From Sclerotinia nivalis (taxonomy: Eukaryota; Ascomycota; Leotiomycetes; Helotiales; Sclerotiniaceae), in contig JAPEIS010000013.1 of assembly GCA_029531795.1 (NCBI GenBank), positions 124,001 through 188,000 of the forward strand: a DNA stretch of 64,000 nt, written 5' to 3'. Shown in pieces: positions 1-12,290 of this stretch. The translations under genes and the position numbers were made by a program. The notes below the pieces were generated by a model, which worked only from the letters and a program-made list of their open reading frames with translations, was not told the origin of the DNA and made no database searches. Positions within the stretch are counted from its first letter, which is position 1, and each line of letters begins with the position of its first letter.

Positions 1-254
1 GAAAAAGAAGAGAAACAAATTCGGATGTGGATGATTTTGTGGGAGGAGATAGCTTGGGTGGAGAGATGGTGGAGAAGCTCGTGGATGGATTGTTGGGTGC
101 TAGAGGTGGCCCAGAAACAGGTCACGAGGATGAGGGAGTGGTTTGTGGTGAGGAGTTGGGGGAGGAGGGTGGTGAACAGCGTGTTACCGGTGCCGAGGTG
201 GAAGGTCGTGGGATGGGTTGTGCTGTGGGTGTAGTGGGGGAGAAGGGTGGTCAT
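1..254 (-). CDS. PLD-like protein, N-terminal fragment (runs off left edge)
   Basis: An open frame on the minus strand begins at an ATG at 252-254 and runs without a stop to base 1, giving about 84 residues. It has the hydrophobic run LILVTCFWA followed by the basic segment KIIHIRICFS. This pattern resembles, from memory, the start of a fungal phospholipase-D-like (PLDc/nuclease superfamily) family; the catalytic HKD motifs would lie outside the window. The frame stays open upstream of the ATG (ILIDIH precedes it), so an earlier exon or start is possible. The plus-strand readings of the same bases are Gly/Glu-rich shadows. Family assignment is tentative; the coding call is firmer. Confidence 0.45.
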   Translation of the reverse strand, partial: MTTLLPHYTHSTTHPTTFHLGTGNTLFTTLLPQLLTTNHSLILVTCFWATSSTQQSIHELLHHLSTQAISSHKIIHIRICFSSF

Positions 255-1212
255 GTGGATATCGATGAGGATTGGGATGTTGACGGTATGTTAGGGTAAG
301 GGCGAGGGTGATGATGAGAGTTAAGATGGATGGACAATTGATAGGAAGTGCGTGTAAAATTGATGTATAGGATGTTAATAGTGATATAACGGGGTTGCGT
401 TTTGGCGGTGACAATTTGACTTGGCACCTTCGTAATTTCCATCGCTTAAGGTTATTTTTGGTCACAAATAATCAATACCAATCTTCACCACTTCTTTCGC
501 TTTACAAATTCAAATGAGGCCAACAAAATTCTCAACATTTATTTTTCTTGACATGCAAAAGAATATAATAATAAAGGGTTTTGCTTCTATGGTTGAAGGA
601 TAACGATTTCTTGTTCCGATAGAAATCTGACACCAACATCATCAGAGATGAAAAGTCTACGGTAGTTCTAGTACCTACTAGACACATGCTTTTATACTTC
701 AATATCATCAAGCCCATTCAATAGTAGACTTCAAGTGAAGACGGGATGTTTGTTTCTACTTTATCGCAATGCAATATCTTTTACAGAATACTCCGTGCAT
801 ACTATGTATCTCCCTACCTCTCGAGTGTCTCCAGTGTCTCCAGTGTCTCCCGGTGGCGCCATTGATGTAAGATCTTACTATTTCTTCCTTTTTCATACTC
901 GTTCTTACAGCGAAGCATAGGAAAGAAAAGATCAAGCAGGATCAAGAATTTATTGAAACAGGGTCATTTTACGGAGACACGCCGTCAATTGTTACCTATG
1001 GTGGAAAATTCGATGATCGTCAGATCAATACAGCAGAGTACAACCCATTACTGTTACTGCATACTTAATGCTTCGGATGAATTTAATGTTCAAACCCTTT
1101 CTAATCTTTCAAATGAATTCAAGAATCCAAAATCCTTTCTTTAATGAACGGCAGTCCGGGCTATTGGACAGCCTGGACAGCCTGGACAACCTGCATTTGC
1201 TTCCTACCATCT
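255..1212. other. Intergenic, no gene seen
   Basis: Only short unrelated open frames occur. A small direct repeat, CCAGTGTCT in about three copies, lies near 826-850. There is no tRNA-like or other recognisable element. Confidence 0.5.
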
Positions 1213-2514
1213 TCACCTTGCTATCAAACTTCGAATAATTCTCTTGTAATCATTCACTCCTTTAACAAGTCCATCAACAGTAATACACTCATGATCCGAA
1301 TGTGCTGAAAGCACAGATCCAGGTCCGATCAAGTAGCGTTTATGATTTCCTTTCAAATTGGGAACATCAGTTCCTCCTCGTTTCACATCCGTCTCAAAAC
1401 CTAAAATTACGAATCTCAGTATAAGTCCTATCTTCTACAAGACTGGCGCAACACACATACCATCAATATCTACGTCACAATCAACAGGAGCAAATTGATG
1501 ACCAAACTTTACTTCCACTCTTCCTTCATCAAATCCGAGGTTCGCAATAATAGCTTTGATGCTTTTAATAACTTTCTCCGGTGTCCCCGCTGCCAATCTT
1601 GTTAATACTGTAGCTGACGCTTTTGCCGGAACAACATTCATTGCCACTCCACCTTGTATAACTCCAATATTCGTGGTTGTTTCACCCAACTTGTCGCTTC
1701 CAGGTAATTTCATTTCATCAATTGCCGCCAGTACCTTTATCAAAATACTAATTGCGTTGATTCCTAATTCAGGATAAGAGCTATGTGCATCTTTCCCGTG
1801 AGCAATTATCTCATATGCTAGTGCACCTTTATGACCAAGGACCAATTTGTGTTCAGATGGTTCCCCGAATATGACAGCTTCAAAATCGAGACCATCTTCT
1901 TGAAATATTTCACTTGCTCTTTTCATACCAGCACCATTCGTTTCTTCACCGACTACAAAAAGTAACCCGATGTCACCTTCATGGATTGATTCTTCAGCTA
2001 TCAATTCTTCCACGGCCATGATTTGAGAAGCCATACATCCTTTGGCGTCGGTACTTCCTCGTCCACAAATTTCATTGCCTTTTCCATTTGAAGAACGTGA
2101 ATATGGAATATATGGTCCAACTGTATCCATATGAGTTGTAATTAGAAGTCTAGTACCTCTCGTCGTCCCTTTATACGCGAAAATGTTGAGTCGTGGTTTA
2201 TCATCGATATTGTCAACACCATGTAGTAACTGGGTAGAAGAGACATATTGAGTTTCCACCGTAAAATTGCGGGATGAGAGATACGAATATAAATGTTGAC
2301 CAATTCCATATTCATTTCCTGTAATGGATTCGATGGAAATAAGATCTTTGTGAAGATTTACCAATTTGGATTCAGGGTCAGTAGATTGATAATGTGGATT
2401 TTTGGCGCCCGCATTTATGGGTATTTGTGGGGGATCAAATGAAGAGCTTTCTACGATTGATATGAGATGTAAACTTCTCAAGAGTAAAGAGGAGATGAAT
2501 GGATTGATCTTCAT
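1213..2514 (-). CDS. M20-family metallopeptidase (acetylornithine deacetylase/ArgE-DapE-like)
   Basis: Two exons, 2514-1461 and 1400-1213, with a 60-nt intron (GTATGT...TAG), give 413 residues. Family landmarks of M20 zinc hydrolases are visible: THMDTVGP near residue 128 (first metal histidine and catalytic aspartate), GRGSTDAKG near 156 (bridging aspartate), VGEETNGAG near 190 (catalytic and metal glutamates) and a late SAHSDHE histidine in the second exon. The first ~20 residues are hydrophobic and look like a signal peptide, so the enzyme is probably secretory or vacuolar. Such enzymes hydrolyse N-acyl amino acids or peptides; the exact substrate cannot be read from sequence. The gene is intact. 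Confidence 0.9.
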
Positions 2515-2912
2515 GATTGTTGATTGATAGCAGCAAAATTTGGCTGATGCGTTAAGGTTGGCCTTATCTGGGGTTGTTTTATGATTTGTTTCAATGCTGG
2601 CAAAGATTCTGTCATCACGATCACGTTACTGCCTTGGTCAGACCCCTGTTCATACTTGCATCTTATACAGTCACACAACTTGTAAGTAAGTGCTTCAATT
2701 AACTCGCATGAGTATATACATTTCAATTTTGTGTCTAACTTCAAGAGATCATAAAAACATCCTGTTGGTGTAAAAGCCCATCCGAGTATCATTTCTATCA
2801 AAATCACGCATTTCTCAACACCAAGATAGCTCCGTCAACGACCCACTTCCCATGATTGTGAATGGCGACGGTCTATCCCTCAGCTTTCTTTGTTCCACTC
2901 TCAAAACTCTGC

Positions 2913-4316
2913 TTAAGGGATTCCTAAAAGCCTCGAATAATCGTTGAAAAAATATTCTGCATCTTGAAAGGCCAAAGGATCTGTTCTGTATCGGAAGGCT
3001 GAAATTACCTCATCACTCAATCCAAACTGGTTATTATTTCTTAGGTAGTCCTCAACAACCTGTTGTGAACGCTCAACGACCAGATATCGTCGTTCCGGAG
3101 AGCTTTGATTTTGAAGTATATCACCGCAGATAATTATCTTCATACCTTCATTCGCCTTAAGTCTTTCTTCTCGAACACCCTCGTACCAATTGTCGACTTT
3201 CTTCGCGATTTGAATCTCCTCTAGAGTTGGCTTGTTGAGAACTTCAGAGCCGGTTTCTTTGGCGATGATCCATGGAGCATACTTCAAAGCTTCACCACGG
3301 ATGGTAAGGGTTTTGTTGTTTACGCAAGCTTTGCACATACATTCAAATCCATATCGAGACAATAAAAACTTCCGACGAGCGAAAGTAGTACCACGAGGCT
3401 CCTTGTAAAATATGGTCAATTCCTCCCCTCGCGTACAGCACAAAAAACCACATCTCCGTCCTTGGTATTTCCTCGAGCCATGTTGGGGAGACACTCGTGG
3501 TTGAAGCGCGATGCAAAGTGATAAATGTAATTCGTGCGTTCGGGCTTGTCATTGATGATATCAAAACTGTTGACATCATAAATCTTCATGAGTGGTGTTT
3601 CTCGACATGGCTTTTCGGTGCATTTGCAATGGCCATGGAGTGACATGAATATAGACTTCTTCTCCTCACTCATTGACATGAAAGACGCCTCCTTGAGAAG
3701 CCAATCTGTACCACATTTCATCAAAGGAGCTTCCCTCAAAATCTCCGTGCCTTTCTTGATATCTCGGGCGGCAAAAACTCCTAGACCTTTTCCCGGGCTT
3801 GGCTTGATTTCGAAGATAGAGTTTGAGAAGTATACTGAGATAGAGTCAGTGATCCATTCAATGTATAGATAAAAAGCCACTTGTCATTACCTCCTGTTCC
3901 TTTCTTGGTCAAGGTTGAGCTTCCAACAACACCATCACTGCTGGCTTTACCGTCAAGGCGATCACTTTCGCGAGGGTAGGAGGTGCTTCTGTTTCCTGCC
4001 GGCAATGAAAGTCCAGGATCTTGACTCGTGCTTCCTAATTCTTGCTGTTCTTCACTTTCCTGTCGGGATTTCTCTGTTTTGTTCTTCCTTGCATTTAACT
4101 TCTTTCGTCGATTGCGTTCGGTTTTGCGCTGTTGAGTCAATCGATCTGCATCACTACTGATTTCCAAAGTTGCCATTTCAGACTCCTGTAAGTATACTTC
4201 AGTTAAATCACGTTAGTGCAAGTAATTGGAGGGCATAGTCTCACAATGATGCTGGGATCGATCTCAACTTTGGGATCATTCGCCTGGAGTGTAAGGTCTT
4301 CCTTGCTTGAGGTCAT
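2913..4316 (-). pseudogene. SET-domain protein gene with a frameshift inside the SET core
   Basis: Three exons fit well: 4316-4245, 4185-3891 and 3834-2913. The N-terminus is basic and low complexity (QRKTERNRRKK). The SET domain starts at KGLGVFAARDI and has the substrate/AdoMet motif FNHECLPN, then GEELTIFY, then a cysteine-containing post-SET-like segment (CMCKACV). Between VVFCAVRE and GEELTIFY (about 3424-3432) the frame changes by one. Related SET proteins usually have a few residues here (R-D-I-x-x-G-E-E), so a loss of about ten bases would explain both the missing residues and the shift. Summed exon length is 2 modulo 3, consistent with this. It could be an assembly error. There is no splice signal to rescue it. 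Confidence 0.75.
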
Positions 4317-5333
4317 GATTGCTTGGCGTTGATTGAAGGGAAGAGAGACTCCTCGAGTGTATTGAAGTTGTTTTGAAGAATTGAGTAACCTTCAGGAGTT
4401 TTGATTGTAAGAGAAGTGGAAGAGGTGGGAGATTCGGCTCTGCTTAAAGATCCAAGACTGAACTAGGGGGAGCGGGGTTTCTCTTGATGATATTCACTAA
4501 AAAGTACTTGTGAAGTTGAAGTTGAATTCACTTTCGTCTATACTCGATGACGGAGGTACTGCCTCACTCAACTTGCCATTGTTTTGCTTTGGGATTAACC
4601 TCATTTAGAAATCCATGGGAGTTTAATATTGTGTCATGTTCATAGTTTAGGAAGCTCCTTTCATAAATTGATTGGATTTATATGTCTCTGTTTGTCAGTA
4701 TTTCCCCCATCAATACTACAACAAAACCAGTGTTCCATTGGCCTCTGATCCAAAGTATACCATGGATGCCTACCTGTATTCTCATATGAAGTATTTACCA
4801 TTTCGACTAGAGTAAGAGAGTCAAGCGCACTGCTAAGTCCGTCCTGTCAAGTCAAACATATTACTAGACGTACTGCATGGTCGGATGCTATTTGCCGCCA
4901 TTGCCATGTATCGGAAACGGGAACACAGCACGCCTATCTTTGTAATGGGAGGTGATGAAGCCATGTGTATTTGCATATTTGCCACGGCTTCTAGGCTTTT
5001 GTCTAAATGGCACATTTCACAAACACCGAATTTCCATCTTGAGTTGGTATTGGAATAAGGTGATATTTTGAAAGATTAACGGGAAGTTACGTCTAGGAAT
5101 GATATCTTACCTTATCAAACAAGAAACCCAATGGTGCCTATTTTGATGTGCTTGGCATCGGCATTATGCCGTTTTGTTTGGCTATAATTCCCTTGCATTC
5201 ATGGGTAGAACATGCAGTGTAACCTTGATTGTGATAATCTCGCGTATTTGGGTTACGCAGCATATTCAAATTCTCATAAATCATCACAGGAAAGCACATT
5301 TTCACAACTTCCAATATTTCATCTCAACTCAAA
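4317..5333. other. Divergent intergenic region, no gene seen
   Basis: About 1 kb separates the start of the minus-strand SET gene from the start of the plus-strand MYND gene. Open frames here are short and resemble nothing. The last 40 bases are CA- and CT-rich and end in AAAATGGC, which looks like a normal 5' leader and start context. Confidence 0.5.
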
Positions 5334-6870
5334 ATGGCATCTACATACCCTACCTCAAAATTTGGAGGAATTTGAAGCCCCCACCTTAGCATTGAAACAT
5401 GGTCTGTGCTATTTTTGCTGGGACGTATCCTCTAATCTCAATCGTTGCGGTGCTTGCAAACGAGTCTCATACTGCTCAAAAAAGTGCCAAACACAAGACT
5501 GGCATAGAAATCATAAGTCAATTTGTAAGAAGCTTGTTGTCTTGAATAATCAGAGGGTGCAAATATCCTCAGTTGGCAGGACATGGGATGACTATTATGG
5601 CGAACAGGTAAATAATTGCTTCCATTTCATGACGTGACGAGCAGGTTCTAAATTACCTCCCAGATACAGCTGCTCAAATCCAATGCTCCTTTTCCCTGTG
5701 AGCTTGGAAGGTTGATTAAGTATGTTCATTCTTTGATTCCAATGGGTTTTCAGGCCATCCAGCAAAAGATTGAAATGCCCCATTATACAACTCCTCACGC
5801 GTGGTTTATTAAACTAATACTCTGAGTTAGTTACGAACCATATTGCTACCATTGCTATCGGACTGCATCCCAAATTGGAGACAGCGGAATGTTGAACTAC
5901 TGTCAATCCTGCATTCTCACTTCATTCTGTTCCTCCTGCCCCCAAATCACATCCTTCAACCGAATGTGCCATCTTGCAAGATCTTGTGGCAGATGAAAAG
6001 GTCACGGTAGATTTCGAGCGGCGAACGGGACAGAGTTCAATTATGACCATCACCCAACTACCAAAACAGCAATATCTCTCGCTCTCTTCCATTAATGACT
6101 GGTATGACTACTACACCAAAATCTCGGACAAAGGTGGTTTTTGTCTCAAAATGAATCGAGATCTGAAGTACCTATCGAATGACCCCGAGGAGCGACAATT
6201 CGTTGAGTATATGAGAAGTGGTACCAATACGACAACGATTCAATTTACCTTGATGGCTGCCCTGGAGGAAACAATACCCGATATCAGCACTCGAAGCTCA
6301 ATAACCCTTCATATCATCGGCCCAAGTGGATCCGAAGCCTCCTCCATGCCTGCATTCGAAGAATTTTTGCATCTCCTTCCATCGCTAAAGACTCTCGAGT
6401 TATTCTTCATCGGTCTAAACATATTCGGAGACATTGAAAACGATCCAGAAGCCCAGGTTCCCCAAGGTCCACAACCTTTTAAATGCTGCGCCAAGTGTAC
6501 CAAAGCAGGACGGAAAGTTTCCACCACTTATTGGAAGGGTCCCTATCACTCATACATCGACACGGAAGATTACAGAACACCCGATTTAGCAGCGGCGTTC
6601 AACTCCGGGTTTGCGGTAGACGAACAAGAAATTTGGTATCCCACCATTAAATATTTTGCACACGCTCCGCATCCGACGCTCTTTACTGCAGCCCGACATT
6701 TTGAGATTGAAAGAGAGGAGAAAGTGTTGAAAGAGCTCGGTGCGGAATTTGTGAGGGGTCCTGAAGTGAATAAGTGGAAGGGAATGTCTCCTTCGTTGGG
6801 ATTGTGTGGGGAGAAACCGAATGAAATTCATTATCAGAATTATTGGTGGTATATTGTGAAGTCAAAGTAG
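5334..6870 (+). pseudogene. MYND zinc-finger / MSS51-C-like protein, broken
   Basis: The likely ATG at 5334 opens a 13-codon frame that stops at 5373-5375; the MYND frame lies one step away from about 5375. The MYND finger is clear: CYFC, then CGAC, YCSKKCQ, and a distal H...C pair (about 5407-5530). A GTAAAT donor at 5608 and an acceptor before 5645 fit a very short intron. Further on, HAWFIKL runs into an in-frame TGA before EPYCYHCYR, and the long final frame (TECAILQDL to the stop at 6870) is reached only by dropping one C from a five-C run near 5939-5943. That last segment (about 300 residues, with GLCGEKPNEIHYQNYWW near the end) matches my recollection of the MSS51 C-terminal-like domain of fungal MYND proteins. 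Several independent lesions favour a pseudogene. Confidence 0.65.
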
Positions 6871-6993
6871 GTGATGTGGAACTTACGACAATGAGAATGG
6901 GATATCATAGTTTGAGCAGCTCTTAGGCTTCGGAAGATATTCAATGGATTGGGAATGAATTTATGCTAGAGATTTTGGGTTTTAATCGATTCC

Positions 6994-9295
6994 TCAACGA
7001 GTGAATCCTATGCTACTACTATCTTCCACACTAATTGTAAATTTAGTGACATTTACCCCAGCCATCCAGAACGAGTAGATCTTTTTTCCAAAGTCTTTTA
7101 CACCATCTCCTCCAACAACAGCAGACTGAACGCTTAACCTATTTTCTTCTCCCACAACTTTGATGGCAGTATTAAAGTCAAAAACTTCACTAATCCTACT
7201 TTCTTTCAACCCTGACATTTGATTTACACCAGAAACCTCAATCAAATTATCCATTTCTCGGAGTCGATAAACAAAATTCTCAAGAAGACTATTCTCCCCT
7301 GACGATACTTTGTAAATATACTCACTATCATAACCCAACTCAGTAGGATACCGAGGATGAAAAACTATTATCCCAAGTACTTCCTTTAATCCAGTCTTCG
7401 AATCTTCCCTCTCCGTCTTCCATTTTCCCTGCAAACCACGAAAAATAGCTCGGGCTGAGAAAGCACTCCCGTACTTAGAAGCTCGGATAACCTTCTGGAG
7501 TTTTCTCATCGTGATCTCTGCTTTGGTAATATCACAGCCAGCATCAACATATCGAGCTGGACTAACCATACCATCTTTCTTGTGCCAGTCTAGATCATTC
7601 CTACGGAGTGATAGTTTTCGATAATTCTCTTCCATCAGCCCTGGATAATCTCCTAGTAGGTTTTGTGGAATTGATGTTGGATCGGCTTTTATCATGTCTC
7701 GTAGTTCTTTCATGAAGGAATGAAGCTTGATTGATTTATCCTCTGATTCTTTGTTATGGGGAGAGATAATGACCGATGAATTAGAATCAGAAGCCCATTT
7801 TTGCGATATTATTCTTGCTTGACTCTCCAAGATTCCCCAATAATTACCATCGAAGAACCCCATCAATGCTAAATTATCCGGTGATTCAATAGAAGCAGTT
7901 AGGCAATCACGGCTTAAAAGTAAAGGAAGACGAGAACACGAGAGATTATATCCTAGACTGTCTTTGGTGATTTGAGGTAAGAAATCGAGTGCCGGAGAGG
8001 ACGAAAATCCAGTTGCATAGATAACTGCTGCGATATCGTCGAGGATAAAAGGTGAAGATGAACCTCCGATCTGAATTATGGTGGCTTTTAGAAGCCCCGA
8101 GTTATCCTGTTTTGGAAGTAAGTCATCGATGCCATCCATGTGCGGGTTTATGAGGGAATTGAACTGGACTTACATTTTTCTCTGATAAATTGGTAACTCG
8201 TCCTAGGGTTGGTCGGATATCCCCTGACCTAACGAATTCCGTGTATTTATCACCAGCAACCACATATGGGGAGCCAACATCATGGGATTGAGCTTGTTCC
8301 TCATCGGAGGTTATCATCTCCTTCTCCTTGATCGCCTCTGTCGTTCCATTCATGGTCACAGCAAGTATATCCTTAATCCTTTTCCTCTTCTCCGGAGTGC
8401 TAAGCCCATAAGTAAAAGAGATAGGATCATCCTGTCGCGAAGCCAAGTCATATAATCGTGAGTCCAATGACACGAATGAAAGAGTATCTTTCTCGACACT
8501 CTGGACAACCCCTGGCACGGAAATCAAAGGATGAGGCATTACGTGGAAAATTTCCAGTGGCTGGATATCAGTGCTAGATGCGGCTGGAGAGTGAACAGCA
8601 TCTGATATCTGCGAGGCAGCCAATGAAGCAACTTAAGCCCCAGAATGGGAACCTCCAATAATGAGAATTTTTCCTTTGACGTTAGCGGGTTGCTAGTCTC
8701 CAGGAAATAAGTCGGATAGGTGTCGATATTGCGAGCTATGCATCATGATAGGAGCTTTTTTACATTTATCCGATCTTAAATTGATATCGGAGCAGGAAAA
8801 AGGAGGAGAGCGAGGACCGGAAAAGAATCTAGATGCCACAACCAGATAATCGAAAATCTCGACTTTCTCTAAGCCGTTCGCCACCCCTGCTGTAGTAATC
8901 TTCCATTGCTGGCTCCCATTCTGATCAATCGCCTTGGATTCCTCAACACCCACGACCCTTACTCCTAACACCATTGTATCGACCGGAATATATCTCTTCG
9001 CATATTCTACCAGGTATCGATTTACCTGCCAAGCTTTAGGATGAGGATTTGGAGGTGTTTGTAATTTCAAACTATCCCAAGCAAGATCGGAGAAGCAGAC
9101 CGTAAATTGTGAGAGATTTGTTGACATTTCAGGGTTGATCATACTCTGAGGATTTGACTCGACAGCCCAAAGCCCACCTACGTGAGTACTTTGTTCGAAT
9201 ATTTTTACATTGAATGATCCTGGATAGGAATGAATTAAAGTTTTGGCGGCGACGAGACCAGCTGGGCCCGCCCCAATTATTGCTACTGACTTCAT
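6994..9295 (-). pseudogene. FAD-dependent (flavin-containing) monooxygenase with two in-frame stop codons
   Basis: Exons 9295-8174 and 8106-6994 with a 67-nt GTAAGT...CAG intron would encode about 740 residues. The N-terminus has the FAD dinucleotide motif IIGAGPAG, then FEQSTHVGGLW, and a second NADPH-type motif IIGGSHSGA in the middle. Between them TAG (8693-8695) follows LFPGD, and TAA (8633-8635) replaces the residue after SHSGA where family members usually have Glu. Reading continues in the same frame across both, so these are nonsense changes, not frameshifts. No GT...AG pair can splice them out. The C-terminal half keeps YATGFSSSP-like FMO sequence. In function it would be an NADPH-dependent oxygenase of a small molecule. 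Confidence 0.8.
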
Positions 9296-9608
9296 TGTGA
9301 GAGAATAAGACCTGTTTCTTCTGCTTTGATGGTAAAGAATGGGAGGAAAGAAGAAGGGAATTTTTGTGATAGATAAGGTCAGTCTCGTCGTGGAGACCCA
9401 CAGTTGGTTGGTATTCGCAACCGCTACGCCGGTACTTATCAAGAATACATGCAACTTGACGGTAAGCTCTTCCGAGCGAAGATATTTCACATGGATAACC
9501 AAACGGCAATTCAGCTTGAATCTGGGTTTGAATTAAGGAGTCATTTCCGCGTAGCCAAATTATCGACACAAATCCATTGGTCTGTCATCCGAATGTTGGA
9601 ATATCAAC

Positions 9609-10577
9609 CTACATCCAGAGATTTTTATTCTCCAACACAAATTCATCAAAAGTCTTTGGTTTTTGACCTCCAATCTTCTCTACCACATCATTTTCTCTCA
9701 CTTCTCCACCATTCGCAGTCATAACTTCTAATCCGATCAAATAATTTGCAAGGTCTTCAGGTATCCCCGTACTGATATACCGCTGTATCATCTCCTCAGC
9801 AGTGACCTTGACGTGGATGATTGTTCGTCCGAGACCTTTGCTCAACTTTGCAGCAATCTAATATTGATAAGCCAGCTGAATTAGACTGAAGAAATTTTTT
9901 TTTTTACCTCATCATAATTAAGTAATTCAGGTCCAAGGACTCTGTACTCATTATCCAGGGGAGTCTTGCTGGTAAGTGCGCTCATTGCTACTCTGGCAAT
10001 ATCACTGGCTGATACAAACGGGGCTTTACCATCTCCCATAGCAGAAGAGAATTTATTTTCTTCCTTGATGGTTTGAACAAATGGCCATATAATGAAGTTA
10101 TCTTTCAGGTTGATTAACAAAACTTGTCTAAGAGTTCTGTCGGATGGAGAACTACATACCCATGAACCAAGTAGCTTTCAAAACCGAGTGCTCTACGCCC
10201 AGATTATCCAAGTGCTGCCAAACCTCCCCAATGAATTCACCTCCGTTTTCTAGATCACTACCACCTAACAAAACGAATCTATTCACGCCATTTTTGACTG
10301 CAACGTCAATGAAGGCATTCATCGCCGGCACTGGATCTGGAATTTCAGGAGCAACGAGATAAACTCCTGTGATGACTTCGTCATGTGGAAATTTATAAGA
10401 AAAAACAGACTGATAAGTCGATGGATCTGTGTAGTCAAACTTAATAGCTTGCATTCCCGGAGGAGCAGTCAATTGAGCTTTCCGAGAAGCGAGAAGGAAA
10501 GGAATGGAGGCGGATTGAAGATGATGGGCCAATTGAAGAGAAGTCTTGCCTGTACCGCCTGTGATGAGAATTGCCAT
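9609..10577 (-). CDS. NmrA-like NAD(P)-binding oxidoreductase (festuclavine dehydrogenase/EasG-like)
   Basis: Three exons, 10577-10160, 10101-9908 and 9857-9609 (introns 58 and 50 nt), give 286 intact residues. The N-terminus ILITGGTGKT is the Rossmann nucleotide-binding loop; later KATWFMDNF, QTIKEENKF, GDGKAPFVSASDIARVA and EYRVLGPELLNYDEIA follow the order seen in EasG/FgaFS-like atypical short-chain reductases. These usually reduce an iminium or similar small-molecule intermediate with NADPH, but many fungal homologues are not in alkaloid clusters. The gene lies just downstream of the broken monooxygenase in the same orientation. Confidence 0.85.
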
Positions 10578-12250
10578 TTTTGAAGATGTAAATGAGATGT
10601 TTTAAATTGAGGGAAATGGAGACAAAATGCACAGATTGAAAGTAGAATTGAAAGGTTTGCATCTCAAGGTCTAGTAGATTATGACGTGTCCCTCAAAAGG
10701 TAATAAAGGTAGCCGGATTCGGACTGCGGAAAATCAATACATCAAGTCAAAACTTTTAAGAAACCTCAAAGAAGCTCTGCTGGAATGGAGGAGGAACATA
10801 GTTGCCCGAATCCAAACCACGGCAAAGAACAGTACTCAAGTATGTATGTACTCCATATGCATATGTACAGAGTGAAGAGAATCGAATTCCGTACGGAGTA
10901 AAGTGTATTGTCGGTCGGACTTCACCTCATGTCCGAACCCCTAGTGTACTTACTTCTAGGGTGTGCAATACAGACTCTAAACGCAATGTCACTACTCGTA
11001 CATTTTATTTCAATCTCATCCATCTTCTCTTCCTTACAAACAACCTTGCTCCTTTACAGATTTTGCTATGGCTTCATAGAAATCAGAAGGTTTACCTGGC
11101 CCATCGTTTATGATTTCAAAACATATCTCCGGATCGCCAATTCATGGAATTCATGGTCGAAATCTAACATCGTTGGACTTTGACTTGGACTTTTAATCCA
11201 AACTCGCAGAGTTTAATGGTCCAAGTGATAAGAAAAATAGCCAGAGAGAAGACGATGATACCAATAAAATACTCATTGGTCATGGAAATCGCTGACCTGA
11301 TTCCCAAGCCAAGTTTAAGCATTCAATTATCGGTTCCCATATCGCGGATGTTGCTCCACCTCTGAGATTCTGGAGTGGACGTGAAAGGATTGCACCGTTT
11401 TTCACTTGGCTCAAGAACTTGCTCCAACGATATCGATGTTACGAGGCGCTTTCATCTTTGGGTTCCAAGCATAGCACACAGAAGTCTGATTCGTCTTATC
11501 GTCCTTGGCGGGGGCTTGGATAGCCTTAAATTACAGCCGTTAATGTGCTCCACCAATTACAAGTGTGAAATATTGTACCACAAACAATTCTTATTTGATC
11601 ATTTTGTATTGCGACAAGACATCGGCGCAAAGGTCCAAGACCACGAAATCTTCGAGAATCACCTTTCATCTCTTAACCACCTTCCTCATCAAGAGAGGCC
11701 GATACTCTCAATGATCATGAGGCACGGCAAGTATCTCGACGATAATGCTGATTTTCCAGATTCAGGTACAGGTCCGAGAAGGCTTCTTGGGAATCTGGGC
11801 CATGAATTAAGGTTATCAAATCTCACACCATAGCGACCATGGTGAGTAGATGGCGAGCTCTTCAAACTTAGAACTATGGTAGGTGAGGCTATCATCAGGA
11901 CCCGACGAGCCAGAAATGTAACCTTCGTGAGTGCAACATGTGAATACGACATCAAATACCGAGGATGAAGGTTGTATGGCTCTCATGCCAAGTTTCCTAT
12001 TAGTGGTATGATACTGATAAATGGATTTCGACGCTATGTCGTGCTACCCCTCATATATATTCTTGCTTCCCCTTATTATCATCCCACATTTGATCGATGT
12101 GATTACATCTATCAATCAATCCCATCTCGTCACGGTGAACAGTACTGCGACCCATATTGTCAGCTACTTGAGTTCTAGACATACTTGTTGATGGTACTTT
12201 ACCTTGACCGTACCGCATTTGGATTTCCCGAACCACATTGCGACGTTTAA
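10578..12250. other. Gene-poor stretch with eroded coding-like sequence
   Basis: No intact gene is recognised. From about 11060 to 11530 one plus-strand frame reads as protein-like but is interrupted by stops (for example the run APPLRFWSGRERIAPFFTW near 11335-11395), and a 152-codon frame at 11375-11833 resembles nothing I know. The pattern suggests a decayed gene; its family cannot be named. Confidence 0.3.
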
Positions 12251-12290
12251 TTCGGACCGTACCGCGAAACTTGTCATTTAGACACTAAAC

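Noticed and set aside
9404..9724. Plus-strand frame of 106 codons between FMO and reductase genes
   Set aside because: It overlaps the start region of one gene and the end of the other, lacks motifs and has no splice context.
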